This document shows, one piece after another, positions 1-10,579 of a stretch of 64,000 bases of DNA (within the stretch, counting starts at the first letter, position 1; each line of letters begins with the position of its first letter). The translations under genes and the position numbers were made by a program. A model generated the notes under the pieces. It made no database searches. It was not told where the DNA came from and was given only the letters and a program-made list of their open reading frames with translations. This DNA is from Spongilla lacustris (lineage: Eukaryota; Porifera; Demospongiae; Spongillida; Spongillidae), in contig OX442415.1 in the NCBI GenBank assembly GCA_949361645.1, positions 25,320,224 to 25,384,223 on the forward strand. Reading direction: 5' to 3'.

Positions 1-376
1 GAAATGATCGCGAATGTACGTGAATTAATAGGGTACGCGAAACAAAAACTGTCCCGGTTGAGTTTCTAATCAGTACAGAGATATAAATAAGTGTGCAGCC
101 TTAACCAAAACTTTAAAATACATAGTATCACTAATATCATACATAGAGATGCATTGGATTTTGCTTCAATAAGTAACTAACGCTTACTATTGGTCATGAT
201 AAGAAGGAAGGTTATTCTGCCAAATAGTACACATAACTATACGCACTGAATTATGGTACTAACTGATGAAATCTACACAAATCAAACTGCCAGTACAATT
301 TTTAATGCAAAAAAAACATATCAAACACACTACACTATGTACAATCAAGCGTATTCATGTATTCAGTTCACTTAAA
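1..376. other. No gene seen; AT-rich flank
   Basis: AT-rich sequence downstream of the minus-strand ORF that follows. I see no open frame, repeat or RNA gene. It could hold the 3' UTR of that ORF. Confidence 0.4.
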
Positions 377-805
377 TTAAGATCCCCAGCAATGTAATCT
401 GCTAACAGCCCATATATTGTCATTCTCTCTTAAAACCTCTTCAATAAAAGGACTTATATTAGTTATAGGTACATGGTACTCTAAACAGCAATAGACTGCT
501 TTACGACAAGCAACATTATAAGTTTTTTCATCATTTTTAGAATTTATTCTTTTTGAAGATTCTTCCTTACAAGCCAGCTCCTCCAACTGAGATTGAAGCA
601 TGTCATTTTCAATTTTCATGTGGCACATTTTTTCTTTTAAGTCTTTATTTTCCTTCTTCCATTTCTGCTCATTCATCTTATAGGAAATTATGGATTTGTA
701 GTAGGTATATCTCAATGCAACAAATGATCTTTTTAACTGTTTTGCTTCACTGTGATGGCTTCCTTGCTTTAATGACAAATTTTCCTGCGTCAACTTCATA
801 ATCAT
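377..805 (-). CDS. Putative helical/coiled-coil ORF, unknown function
   Basis: A 142-residue frame starting at ATG 805. Residues about 15-80 are rich in Lys, Glu, Gln and Leu, with blocks such as MNEQKWKKENKDLKEKM, as expected of a charged coiled coil. The last 50 residues form a separate small segment with CRKAVYCCLEYHVPITNISP. That segment reminds me of short helical domains in multi-copy invertebrate transposon-associated proteins, but I cannot name the family. It lies just downstream of another minus-strand ORF, separated by about 107 bp containing stops and A/T runs, so the two may be exons of one gene or a frameshifted whole. A possible acceptor (GACGCAG) sits just inside its 5' end, so the ATG may not be the true start. 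It could also be a transposon remnant. Confidence 0.45.
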   Translation of the reverse strand: MIMKLTQENLSLKQGSHHSEAKQLKRSFVALRYTYYKSIISYKMNEQKWKKENKDLKEKMCHMKIENDMLQSQLEELACKEESSKRINSKNDEKTYNVACRKAVYCCLEYHVPITNISPFIEEVLRENDNIWAVSRLHCWGS

Positions 806-912
806 TGATAATTATTATTTTTTGCACTTAGCAATTTAGAACGGAGTGTTTTATCAATATCTGACTTTCTATTTGAAAATAGCGGTTTTGCATTTTAACA
901 CTACCAAGTAAC

Positions 913-1407
913 TCAAAGCTTTGCTTTGAGAACCTCATTTGATGTCATTAACTTCCTTAATGAACTTTTTCTTTCCCAAAATTCAGTGCAGCTAGATCTA
1001 AGGTTTATTGGTATGGAGCAGGAGGTGCCCATTTGACTAGTGTGTTGTGCACTGACTGATGAAAGTGGAATTTTGAATGTATTTGTTTGTTCATTTAAAG
1101 GCAATTCAAATTTCAGATTAAGATAAAAAACAATATCTTCCCAGGTTCTAGTAAGATGCTTCTTCATATCATTGATAGTTTGAAGTACACGCTTAATGGA
1201 AGTGCACAATGCATTAATATTCACATCTTGTCCTGGTGCTAGTTTTGCTACTATCTTGGCTTTTTCCATAGGTTTGGCATTTTTTAGGTTGGAGTTGATG
1301 TACAACACTAAGCCATTTCTTATTTCAGGAGCTAGAAGGGATCCATGCTCACTCACATCCTTTTTATAATCATTAATGAGCCTCCTTAGATCAATAACTG
1401 TCTTCAT
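913..1407 (-). CDS. Putative ORF, unknown function
   Basis: A 164-residue frame from ATG 1407 to a stop at 913. It is polar and mostly helical in appearance, with MKTVIDLRRLINDYKKDV at the start and a Ser/Thr-rich second half. I recognise no domain. The composition looks coding (few simple runs, mixed hydrophobics), and it lies on the same strand as, and directly upstream of, the coiled-coil ORF. A junction is possible near 830-900 (CAAATAG acceptor-like sequence, then about 20 codons beginning KSDIDKTLRSKLLSAK), but the phases do not close cleanly. It may be the 5' part of one two- or three-exon gene or of a mobile-element ORF. Confidence 0.4.
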   Translation of the reverse strand: MKTVIDLRRLINDYKKDVSEHGSLLAPEIRNGLVLYINSNLKNAKPMEKAKIVAKLAPGQDVNINALCTSIKRVLQTINDMKKHLTRTWEDIVFYLNLKFELPLNEQTNTFKIPLSSVSAQHTSQMGTSCSIPINLRSSCTEFWERKSSLRKLMTSNEVLKAKL

Positions 1408-2346
1408 TCAAAATAGCAAAAAAACAATGGTTGCGCACATGCGCATCATTCATAAATGTAATGCCCGTATGGATGCATGCATCTAATTAAACATGAATAT
1501 TTGGCTTGAAAAGAACAGTGCTTGGGCATCATCGAATTACAATGTTACAACAATAGAAATAAAATGATTTGTTAAGTCTTCAAATTAATTTCATTTACAA
1601 CTTAGTTGATTGAAGAATGGGGTGTGCAATAAATAGGGTAGTCACAAAACAATTTATTGTAAGGAATGGTTATGTGCTTATGTTTTGTAGACAAAGAATA
1701 CAAGTTAACCTACTTAGTTTAAGTATAAAGATACATTTATATGAACATTTGTGTCCTTTTTTCATGCAGACCAACACAAAACGTCTGGGTAGTTAAAGCA
1801 CCCCTTGGGCATCATCCAAACGTCCTCATACTTTGTAATATGATGATTCGATGCCTAACTTAAATAAAAATATATATCCTGTGATAGTTGGTTCACAATC
1901 AGAGTCAAGATTCATTCCCAAGATTATACTACGAATTCAATTATGCGTAAAAAAAAAAAAGATCAAGAACCATCTCGAAATTAGGCAATGGCGTTTCATT
2001 CTACAACAAATCGGCTTACTAAATCAAGCTATGCAGTCAGACCAACCTCGCAGATAATCGAACAACTTTCTTCGCTTCTATAAGACCTTTTCCAACTTTA
2101 CGAAATACGTGTCCAGTTTTCGACGTAGTTTTAGATCATCGATTTACGGACCTACTTACGCGATTTATCCAAGTACCTAGTCAAGACATGTTTAAAAGCT
2201 TGACATTAAACATATATGCATAAGGAGCTTTAAAAATGTACGGATATGTTGCCAGTGTCCTATACTGCTCCGAGACCTTCCATTGTTCCAGGAATATGAG
2301 GACAGCTGACCGCAGACTACCTTATCTGATTATGACTGGCGTATGG
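1408..2346. other. No gene seen
   Basis: AT-rich intergenic sequence. The short open frames at 1851-2057 and 2236-2442 have no recognisable features, and the second runs into the mobile element that follows. Confidence 0.4.
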
Positions 2347-3272
2347 CAGGCGCGTATCCAGAAATTGAAGGAGGGGGGTGCCGAATGGATAGCGCGCGCA
2401 GCGCGCGAAATTTTTTGCAACCACGCTCACTCAGCAGTATAGTTTAACAGAAATACATGTACAACGGCTCAATCGGCAAGAATGTCTGCAATCGCCAAGG
2501 ATGGCGCCGAGCGCATACACTAATAGGGTACATGCATATACATGTATAATTGTATATCCAGAAGCCGCCGAAGAGCGCATTAGCACACTAAATGATCCGC
2601 CGAGTATATTGTGAATACCGATAAGCGCTCTGGCATTTGCCAGCAATGCAGCTTTAATACTGTGGATACAATCTACTGATGGAAGATCTGCAAACTTCTG
2701 AAACTGTATCCATGCCAAGGATAAATTTAGAGCCATTTATATCGTAAAAGTGCATGTAATCAGCACCTGGCTTCAAGTGGTTGACGAAGTAGTAACTAAA
2801 ATGCGCTTTTCAGCTGGAAGACGACTAACAGTCAACGGAATCCAACCATGTATATACATGTCCCAACGAAAAAATGTCTCGTGTTTTAAACTAGCGCATC
2901 TTCGTAATCGGTAACGCTTCCGACATCCTGTCTAGCATTTCAGGAAAAAGCTGGTACTCCAGGCAACAGGATTTTAAAGAACGGCACGCATGCATGCAGC
3001 TGCGTTTATGCATGATTACGAAAATACACTCGAGCTCGTTTAAACACGAGACATTTTTTTTCGGTGGGGGCAGAGTGGACTTTACGGTAATCTTATATAG
3101 TGATGTTAATAATAGAAGTGAATTGAATTAAAATACCGCGCTAAAGCGTACGTATATGCCTTCGAAGGGAAATTATGAGCGTACTCACTATTTGATTATT
3201 TTAATTATATTCATTCTTGGGTCGGAGGGGGGTGCCTTAGCCCCCTGAGCCCCCCCCATAAATACGCCACTG
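2347..3272. mobile_element. Non-autonomous CAG-ended DNA transposon, 926 bp
   Basis: The left end reads CAGGCGCGTATCCAG and the right end is the inverse of CAGTGGCGTATTTAT, so the termini are imperfect inverted repeats. Immediately outside, TATGG occurs at 2342-2346 and again at 3273-3277, a 5-bp target duplication. Just inside the termini are G-rich and C-rich blocks, and a GCGCGCGCAGCGCGCG stretch that recurs in the related element at 14.5 kb. No transposase frame is present. The ends resemble hAT-type CAGKGGCGGATCCAG termini, but 5 bp is shorter than the classical 8-bp hAT duplication. Confidence 0.6.
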
Positions 3273-3725
3273 TATGGCCGCACATTATCTGACCTCTTGC
3301 AGCTTGCTTCAGGTCATCTTGGGACCAATAGCATGCATGCAGCAGCACGAAATTAACGTGCTCAACATTTATATGTTAAGCGTTATAGGCTCCTGCCTGC
3401 GTTGACTCATTGCTATCTCCTGTTATATAGTCTCCTGTAGCAAAAGCAGCTAACAAAGAGATAAATGAAAATCTAGTAAAGTTAAACGCACAATACGTAC
3501 CTGGTCCTTCGACTGCAATAGCTATTTACGATTGCGAAGTATGTTTAACGCCCAAGGCAAAAGGGACATACATAGCATATGACTGTTCTCAACTAATGTG
3601 GTATAACGTGAATGCAATCATTAGTTACGTCACGACGTACCTGCAATTTGATTGGACGCGCATGATTTCGTGCGCGCAGAACGAAAAAGTTGAACTTCCT
3701 TCCCAGACTCTCTTTCGTAGCATTA
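3273..3725. other. No gene seen
   Basis: Mixed sequence between two mobile elements. Open frames on both strands near 3593-3826 run into the foldback element and overlap each other, so they are not supported as genes. Confidence 0.35.
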
Positions 3726-5263
3726 CAGTGGAAACCATCACACTTGCTCCTATAATTTTTTTGTACTGTTATTTTGTTCACTTGAATATATTTCAATAAC
3801 AATGAGCTCAAATGGAAATCTGACAACGCAGGTATAGTGTATAACTATTTTTCAATATATACTGAAAGCTAAAAAGCATCACGTGACTATTTACTTTTGT
3901 TATTAACACTTGTTGTGACCCCAGTACAAAAGAAATTGTAAGCATAATTCCTCCTCCTGTAGGCAATAGATCTTAACCATATTTGCAATACATCTAAAGA
4001 ACAAGCATTAGCAACCTTTGGCCGCGTCGGTTTTTAAGTCCGGTAAATAGTTACGGTATTATCGAGCTAGATATGCGTTTTTAGCTCGTAAAAGCTTAGC
4101 GATGCTATTTCGTAGTACGCTCTCACTGGACTGCTATATTTCGTTTCCGAGTCGTTACATGTTAGGTCTATCGCGAAATCGTACTTGGGAGGCAATAGAC
4201 CCTTCTTTGCCGTTAAAAAAGTACCATCAGAGCTGAGTACCTGAAAACATCCGCCATATCGCGATGAATTGCATTTGAAACGTCATTATTGCGTCATTTT
4301 GTATCATGAATATATTTATAATGTGACATATCGGCAGAGATAATACGAATGGATGCAAGTGCTGTCATTGACTCAATGAGGATTGTGAAAACGGTTCTTA
4401 ACCTAACGATGCTGCATCTTGCAGCCACTCACGGCGAACGTCTATTAAATCAGTAGCATCAAATTGGGAAGCTTTATGGGCCATCAAGACATTCGCAAGG
4501 GTAGCGTTCTATCACCCAAAGCTTCCAATCCTTGATGGCAGCTTCAAAATAGCTAATTGGGTTCGCTTCGCTTCCAGCTTTAAAGTTGCCTCTTGCTCTT
4601 TGACGTTTCTTGTAACCTGCCCAATTTGATGCTTCAGATTTCGTATCATCTCTGCCGATACGTCACATTATAAATATATTCATGATACACAATGACGCAA
4701 TAATGACGTTTCAAATGCAATTCATCGCGATATGGCGGATGTTTTCAGGTACTCAGCTCTGATGGTACTTTTTTAACGGCAAAGAAGGGTCTATTGCCTC
4801 CCAAGTACGATTTCACGATAGACCTCACATGTGACGACTCGGAAACGAAATATAGCAGTCCAGTGAGAGCGTACTACGAAATAGCATCGCTAAGCTTTTA
4901 CGAGCTAAAAACGCATATCTAGCTCGATAATACCGTAACTATTTACCGGACTTAAAAACCGACGCGGCCAAAGGTTGCTAATGCTTGTTCTTTAGATATG
5001 TTGCAAATATGGTTAAGATCTATTGCCTACAGGAGGAGGAATTATGCTTACAATTTCTTTTGTACTGGGGTCACAACAAGTGTTAATAACAAAAGTAAAT
5101 AGTCACGTGATGCTTTTTAACTTTCAGTATATATTGAAAAATAGTTATACACTATACCTGCGTTGTCAGATTTCCATTTGAGCTCATTGTTATTGAAATA
5201 TATTCAAGTGAACAAAATAACAGTACAAAAAAATTATAGGAGCAAGTGTGATGGTTTCCACTG
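3726..5263. mobile_element. Foldback element with 624-bp inverted arms, TA duplications
   Basis: The arms 3726-4349 and 4640-5263 are reverse complements of equal length with scattered mismatches, around a 290-bp spacer (4350-4639) that has no coding frame. The outer ends read CAGTGGAAACC, and TA lies on both sides (3724-3725 and 5264-5265). The CAGT start and TA duplication fit Tc1/mariner-type non-autonomous elements, though arms this long are extreme for that group. No transposase is encoded. The spacer contains a shorter inverted pair built on CCAATTTGATGC / GCATCAAATTGGG. Confidence 0.8.
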
Positions 5264-5265
5264 TA

Positions 5266-6029
5266 CACATTATGCGGTAATGCTTACGTAAGTGAGTCTG
5301 GGAACGAGACTAGGTTAGTAGAGGATTTGAAGTGTGATGAATACGATTAGCAAAATACCCGATTCCACTATTGCCGATGTACCGTAGAATGAGTGAACTT
5401 TAGCGAGCGTATTTGGATACAGCCGTCAAGTATCTACAACGTAGTAAAACTGCCTACGCTTAGAAAGCTCAGACAACAGAGATAACGCTCACTCGTTCCC
5501 TCACTCGAACCTAAAAAAAAAGTTTCTCCATTTTCCGGATCTAATAAGATAAGATTCGCTCGGATAAGAGGTTTATTGCATTGTATCTTTGTCACGATTG
5601 AAGCGTAATGTTTGTGGTTATGAAAAGGAACTGTAGGAGATAAGTTAGAAACGTTCTGCCGAATTTGTTTGGTACTATTACTTTCCTATTTTGAGTTATA
5701 CTGAACACAATAAAGTTTCGATCTTTAGCAAACTTAGTTTTGTTAGCAATAGCCCACAACAGATTTTATCAGCTTTGGAAGTCTTATAAGGGTATCCAGC
5801 ATCATAGATAATAGAATAAAGGGTTGGAAACGGTAAAGATTACGGGATTCATCCGCATTTCGTAATTCCGTAAATTTGTGTTCCTAAGGCAGCGTTGACT
5901 GTCAGCTATAGACGATCCTTTGAAGCGCTATTTTGATGACGAGAGAGGAGTTAGACACTCATAGAATGAAGCTGTCTAAAAAAAACAGCCAAAGTCATAC
6001 ATGTACTTGAGTCTTGACCCAAGTGCCAA
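5266..6029. other. No gene seen; one end of a loose inverted pair
   Basis: No coding signal. The stretch near 5813-5836 (AGAATAAAGGGTTGGAAACG) is matched in reverse near 6825-6848, so a degraded ~1-kb element may span 5.8-6.85 kb. No clear target duplication was found. Confidence 0.3.
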
Positions 6030-6099
6030 TTAGTCTCGCGGGCCATGACGTAATATATTAGAAATTACTAATATATTACGTCATGGCCCGCGAGACTAA
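6030..6099. repeat. Perfect 32-bp-arm hairpin flanked by direct repeats
   Basis: The arms 6030-6061 and 6068-6099 are exact reverse complements separated by 6 bp. AAGTGCCAAT occurs at 6021-6030 and again at 6098-6107, so the hairpin looks inserted, with an 8-10 bp duplication that overlaps its ends. It is too small to encode anything. Confidence 0.75.
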
Positions 6100-6107
6100 G
6101 TGCCAAT

Positions 6108-7225
6108 GACCACTGTACGTGATGGCTAGCTAGAACAAGCGCGCACGAAAGCTTTGCCGAGAAAGTAGATACAAGTTTTATGCTCTTTAAAACACTTTCT
6201 TTGAAGGCCTCCAGTTTTTTACGATTCCTCATTGATTTTGTTGTTGTTGGAATTTTCTCTTCCTATTCTTGCGCGATCGACCCAACGAAGCTTGCTAGCC
6301 ATTTGCTGCTGTAACACAAACACAACATACAAGAGATATTGATCACGCCACTCTATATGTATGTCTGATTCAATACATGCACTCAAATACTCTAGAATCC
6401 AAACCACTTTTCTAGGAAGATTACACAAAAGGTACGCTTTTTGGACATCATAAGCGGACAAATTCCCTATTTACGACGTCAAACCTCTTCATAGAGACTC
6501 CTAAACATTACAACGCCACACTACCTACTACGTACTCTATATGTGAACTCATAAAATGGATTTACAATGTTGCTAGTGTCCAGGAAAATCACATAACCAC
6601 TACCCGATCAGGTTGCAGCTACGATCGCTGTCTGCCTCAGCTGAGACGAGAATAGCTATATGCTTTTTGGGTGTCAGAAAGGTTGCTCTCATACAGTAAA
6701 AAGTTAAACACCACTAAAGAAGCTCTTTAAGTAAGGATGCTCAATAGCTCACACGCCCACTACAAGATTCAATGCGAAGCACGGTCATGTAACGGAACGT
6801 GACGTCACGTCACGTAAATGTATATACCGTTTCCAATCCCTTTATTCTATAAACTAGCACCGAAAACACATGTACACGTACGTACCGACAGCTGAGCAGA
6901 GCAGAGATAATAATAAGACTTACAACAAGAAGTGCTACAAGCCGATCCGGAAAGCAAGAAGGAGAGCGCGAAGGCTTGCTACGATCAAATATCGAGAACT
7001 GATTTAGCCTTCAAACAAGATCAATATCAGGCAAATCAGTCAAAAGGCCAAGAGAGATATTTCAAGGATAAACAGCTAAAGGAAAAGAAATCATATACGA
7101 GGTAGGAGTAAACTGTTTGGGTGCGAGTCGTCTGCGAGTTACATGTAGATAGCACAACTCGCACGAAACGCCCACAATATGTACCATGTGCTTGAATAAT
7201 TAAAAATTTGCTCTGCACGTTACAG
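6108..7225. other. No clear gene; possible upstream introns of the dehydrogenase remnant
   Basis: Open frames on the minus strand (6219-6461, 7036-7257) have no recognisable content. Since dehydrogenase exons start at 7226, earlier exons would be expected here on the plus strand, but I could not recognise any. Confidence 0.3.
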
Positions 7226-8131
7226 GACAGCTTTGTTCTTGACATGGCCACAAACAATGCTGCTCTGAGGAAGGCATGTTGTATTCATTCAAATGTGTGC
7301 GTCTGCCAGATGTGAGCTGTCTTGGCCATTGTTATTAGGTGGAGATGGAGAAGAGGAAAGAGAACACCATCCCACCAGGATGAGGGGTAGATCACTCTGG
7401 TATGTGTATGTTTGTGTGTGTCATGTGTCATCGATATGTTGCATGACGAGGGGTGTACTGCTTATCTGTGTGATGTTGTGCTAGCTGTGCTAGCTATCCC
7501 CATCCCCTTTCCTCCTGTCTCATCTTCCCTTCTCTGCTTTCTTCCTCTCTCACTTTCCCTTCTCTCCCCATCCCCTTCTCCCTCCCCCTCCTCTCTTCTC
7601 TCCCCCTTCTCTTCTCCATACTCCTCTCTCCTTTCCCTCTTGGCCTTCCTTCTCTCCTCTCCCCCTTCTCTTCTCCCTTCCCTCCTCAGGCTCCTCTCTC
7701 GATTCTTTTCTTCCTTCCCCTCCTCCCCCATTCTCTTCTCCCTCCCCTTCCTCTCCCTTCCCCTCTCTCCCCCTTCCTTCCTCTTCTCCCTTCCCCTCCT
7801 CTCCCTTTCCCTCCTTTCACCTCTCCCCCGTCCTCTTCTATTTCCTCTCCTCTTCCACTTCTCTTCCCCCTCCTTCACTTCCTTCTCCACCTACTTGCCC
7901 CAACACAGCTGGATACAATGGATACAGTTTGGCCATGATGGTAGAACTATTCTGTGCTGTACTCAGTGGTGGTCCGTTTGCATATGAAAATGGCAAGCAA
8001 TCTGGTAAGCATCTTTGGTTTGAATGGGCAATTGCTTTAATCATATATACTCAATTAATCCTGATGCCTTGGCTACTGGCTTTGAAGAACGTATCAGTAT
8101 CTTCAGTGAACAGATGAGGGCTTTGAATCAT
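7226..8131 (+). pseudogene. Ldh_2-family malate/L-lactate dehydrogenase, broken exon remnants
   Basis: Four pieces read like the C-terminal half of an NAD-dependent Ldh_2-family oxidoreductase, which interconverts 2-hydroxy and 2-oxo acids. Exon 7226-7273 follows a TTACAG acceptor and encodes FVLDMATNNAALRK. Exon 7339-7399 encodes VEMEKRKENTIPPG, then TGA at 7381-7383 where the family has Trp, then GVDHSG. Exon 7909-8004 encodes GYNGYSLAMMVELFCAVLSG and GGPFAYEN and ends at GTAAGC. The last piece, about 8030-8131, encodes SINPDALATGFEERISIF and SEQMRALN. The first two join in phase, but across a GC-AG intron (GCATGT donor). The N-terminal part, the exon before GYNGYS, and a proper acceptor for the last piece are missing. 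A 400-bp pyrimidine tract fills the third intron. The stop and lost parts point to a dead copy. An isolated sequencing error could explain the stop but not the missing exons. Confidence 0.75.
7497..7895 (+). repeat. C/T-rich polypyrimidine tract
   Basis: About 400 bp of nearly pure C and T (runs of CTCCC, CTTCC, TCTCTCC) inside an intron of the dehydrogenase remnant. It produces long low-complexity frames on both strands that should not be read as genes. Confidence 0.85.
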
Positions 8132-8595
8132 GTGAGGATAGTTGTGATGGAGATTCATGTGGCCAGGTGTGGGCTATGTCAGTTTAGGATGCTCTGGTTG
8201 GAGCCATGGGAAGGGCATTTATGGTTTGATCTCACATTGTATTTTGTTACTTCACTACTAATGCCTCCTTTCCTCCGCTACTACTTTGTTTATGGATCCC
8301 CTCGCCTTCCAGTCACATGCCAGTTCAGAGACATTAACTGTTTAAAAGAAATTGTTTGATTGTGATGTGATTTAATGATGATAGCAAGTGAGCAGATCAA
8401 ACTGTCTTATTCTACATACTGCTGTGATCTACATGTATGTGAAGGTTGCACTTCCTTATTTGTTTGCTCTCATGCATCAGTTCATGCCGGGGAAAAAAAT
8501 GAAGTGATATAAAAATTTAATTAATAATGTAGGATTTGTACACAGCAATTGAGTAAAAAGTAAGGAAACAAGGAATTACGGATATTATGCATTCA
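8132..8595. other. No gene seen
   Basis: A GTGAGG donor-like site follows the last dehydrogenase piece, but I found no downstream terminal exon. The remainder is plain AT-rich sequence. Confidence 0.35.
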
Positions 8596-8966
8596 TCGAG
8601 AGTTACGGCAGTAACTCTCATATGGCCGTATCATGAAATCATTTTAAAAACGCGTCCCGCGTATAACTCACGAACCGAGAAACGGATGGTGTAGCTCTTT
8701 ATTGCTATCGATCCACAATAGAAAGGCGATCATTTTCATGTTTTGTTCAAGTCGCCAGACCGTTTACTTTAAGAGAACAAAAAAGCTCGAGGTTCTCGTT
8801 CCCAGACCGTAATATGTCCATAGTCGTCGTCTTTATGGGTGAGTATAACTCGAGATAGGAAAGGTTTTAAAGAGCGCCAGTTACACCAAAAATCGTAGAA
8901 AAATCTGACAATACATCTTCAGGTATCAGATATATAAATAAAGCATGTAACCAATATACGCACTTA
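8596..8966 (+). repeat. Dispersed repeat R1, copy A
   Basis: Opens with a stem-loop, GAGAGTTAC and GTAACTCTC separated by GGCA, and continues to AACCAATATACG. It is nearly identical to the copy at 26.9 kb and related to inverted copies at 15.5 and 46.7 kb. No coding capacity. A short (GTC)3 run near 8825 is expanded in copy B. Confidence 0.8.
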
Positions 8967-9460
8967 GCACAAAACCAGCAGCTAAAAAACGTTGTGCTGC
9001 GTTTAGTGAGGAGCTGTTGTCAGCATTTCATATTGCAACAACCTAAGATTGCCATCAGATCCACCCACCAATGTTTTGCAACAAGTGCAACTCACTATGA
9101 AGCAGCTAGCTGCCTTACGCAAGAAACCTTGCAAGTGTGGTCTGAGATCTTATCCCCAGGTATGAATGCCGAAGGGAAATCCCCTTGCACATGTAATAGG
9201 GATGCAATAAGGGCATGCGGCATGCCTCCTTTTAAGACATGATGGCAGATACGGCAACACTCCAGCCCAAGTTGTAGAGCACATCATGGCCTAGCACCAT
9301 CAGACATCATTCTAACTTTCATTGTACAAATTCAGGGTCAAATTATCTTATGTCGGCCCCGGAGCAGCGTATCCATCCGCCACTGCTAACTAGGTCTGGG
9401 GCCGAGACTATAATCTATTAATAAGGAATATTGCATATTGCGCTGAGTCAGGTTACTAGT
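8967..9460. other. No supported gene; weak plus-strand coding hints
   Basis: Between repeat R1 and the RING gene. A frame at 9090-9290 gives fragments such as KQLAALRKKPCKCGLRSYPQ, but it is interrupted by stops. It may be a decayed exon or mobile-element ORF. Confidence 0.25.
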
Positions 9461-10453
9461 ATGGCTCATATTGTAGAATTGTTGAAGAGCCGAACGTCAA
9501 ATCGGAGGCAAGGCGGCTTTCCTTGCAATAAATTCTGTGATCAATCGAAGATTGAATTTTTCCAGTGCCACATATGTTTCGACGTTTGCCGTACACCGGT
9601 CACGTGCCAATCTGGTTATCTGTTCTGTGGGGACTGTCTCGCTGAAAGTCTTCGAAGAAGTCGCAACTGTCCAGTATGTCAGGTGTCTCTCAAAAACCCT
9701 ATACCATCCCCTTTTGTTGCAGCCCAAGTGTCATCCCTAGATATCTTGTGTGTACACGACGAATGCAAGTGGAAAGGAACGTGCGGTCGATTAGACGGCC
9801 ATCTTGACAACGACTGTCTTCGCGAGCCCATCAAGTGTTCCGGAGAGGGTGGCTGCGGAGAGCCTGTTCCACGCGGAGAGATGGCTAATCACCAACAGTT
9901 CGGTTGTCTCCAGAGCTGTCCGAACACCAAACAGAAACTGTATAGGCCTACCGGTAATCTTGTGCGGCCGCCAAGCCAAAGGCTAGTACATCAGTTTCAG
10001 GCTGAAGGTTACCTCTCATTAATACAGCCCCAATCGATGGAAAGCGAGCAGGATACGTGCAATGTGCGTCTGAGTCGCAACGATCTCACCAATCACCTTA
10101 AGCACGAGTGCAAACTTCGCAAAATCAGTTGTCTGCACCCTTCTTGTGGAGTTAGCGTTGCGTATGTTCGGATGCCGGCCCACCTTGAAATATGTCCGTA
10201 CGCCCCCGTATTATGCCCTCTGCAGTGTGGTGCTCCCAACCTCTCCCGGAAAAGTCTTGATGCGCACAAAAGGGATTGTCCCAATGAGCCGGTCCCATGT
10301 GCCCACGCCCATCTTGGATGTTCCCATGTTGCCCCACGTGGCCAGATAACCCAACATGAGCAAGATGTGGCTGTGCATTTTATGGGTCTCTCAAGAGCAG
10401 TTGCAGAGATACAAGGATATCTTCAGCTAGCTCCTTGGGTAAGGCGGAATTGA
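9461..10453 (+). CDS. RING finger / TRAF-type zinc-finger protein
   Basis: A single uninterrupted 330-residue frame. I chose ATG 9461 because it is the first Met in frame; the frame extends 10 codons upstream without another ATG. Residues 36-73 form a RING finger (CHIC, then TCQSGYLFCGDC, then CPVC), the domain that recruits E2 enzymes in E3 ubiquitin ligases. The usual His after the third Cys is Tyr53 (TAT; His would be CAT). Residues about 95-320 hold several Cys/His-rich TRAF-type fingers, for example CVHDECKWKGTCGRLDGH, CSGEGGCGEPV, HLKHECKLRKISC and CPLQCGAPNL. No C-terminal MATH (TRAF-C) domain is present, so this is not a full TRAF adaptor. It resembles the RING plus zf-TRAF proteins that are expanded in invertebrates. 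A polyadenylation signal lies 113 bp past the stop. Its role, probably ubiquitin transfer in cytoplasmic signalling, is inferred. Confidence 0.85.
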   Translation: MAHIVELLKSRTSNRRQGGFPCNKFCDQSKIEFFQCHICFDVCRTPVTCQSGYLFCGDCLAESLRRSRNCPVCQVSLKNPIPSPFVAAQVSSLDILCVHDECKWKGTCGRLDGHLDNDCLREPIKCSGEGGCGEPVPRGEMANHQQFGCLQSCPNTKQKLYRPTGNLVRPPSQRLVHQFQAEGYLSLIQPQSMESEQDTCNVRLSRNDLTNHLKHECKLRKISCLHPSCGVSVAYVRMPAHLEICPYAPVLCPLQCGAPNLSRKSLDAHKRDCPNEPVPCAHAHLGCSHVAPRGQITQHEQDVAVHFMGLSRAVAEIQGYLQLAPWVRRN

Positions 10454-10565
10454 CAGAGCTATAGCTATACAACATGTGTGGAGAAATGTGCGTTCACCTA
10501 ATTTGCATGTAAAAGTTACAAATTTGCACATTCTGTTGAGTGAATTCTTTTTACTAGATGCTTTA

Positions 10566-10575
10566 AATAAATAAA
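10566..10575 (+). terminator. Polyadenylation signal AATAAATAAA
   Basis: Two overlapping AATAAA hexamers 113 bp after the stop codon of the RING gene, in an AT-rich 3' flank. Confidence 0.6.
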
Positions 10576-10579
10576 AAAG

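Noticed and set aside
7412..7987. Ser/Pro/Leu frame on plus and Arg/Glu frame on minus
   Set aside because: Translation of a pure polypyrimidine tract in an intron of the dehydrogenase remnant.
9431..9460. Upstream extension of the RING protein (ten codons)
   Set aside because: It starts at TTG. The first in-frame ATG is 9461.
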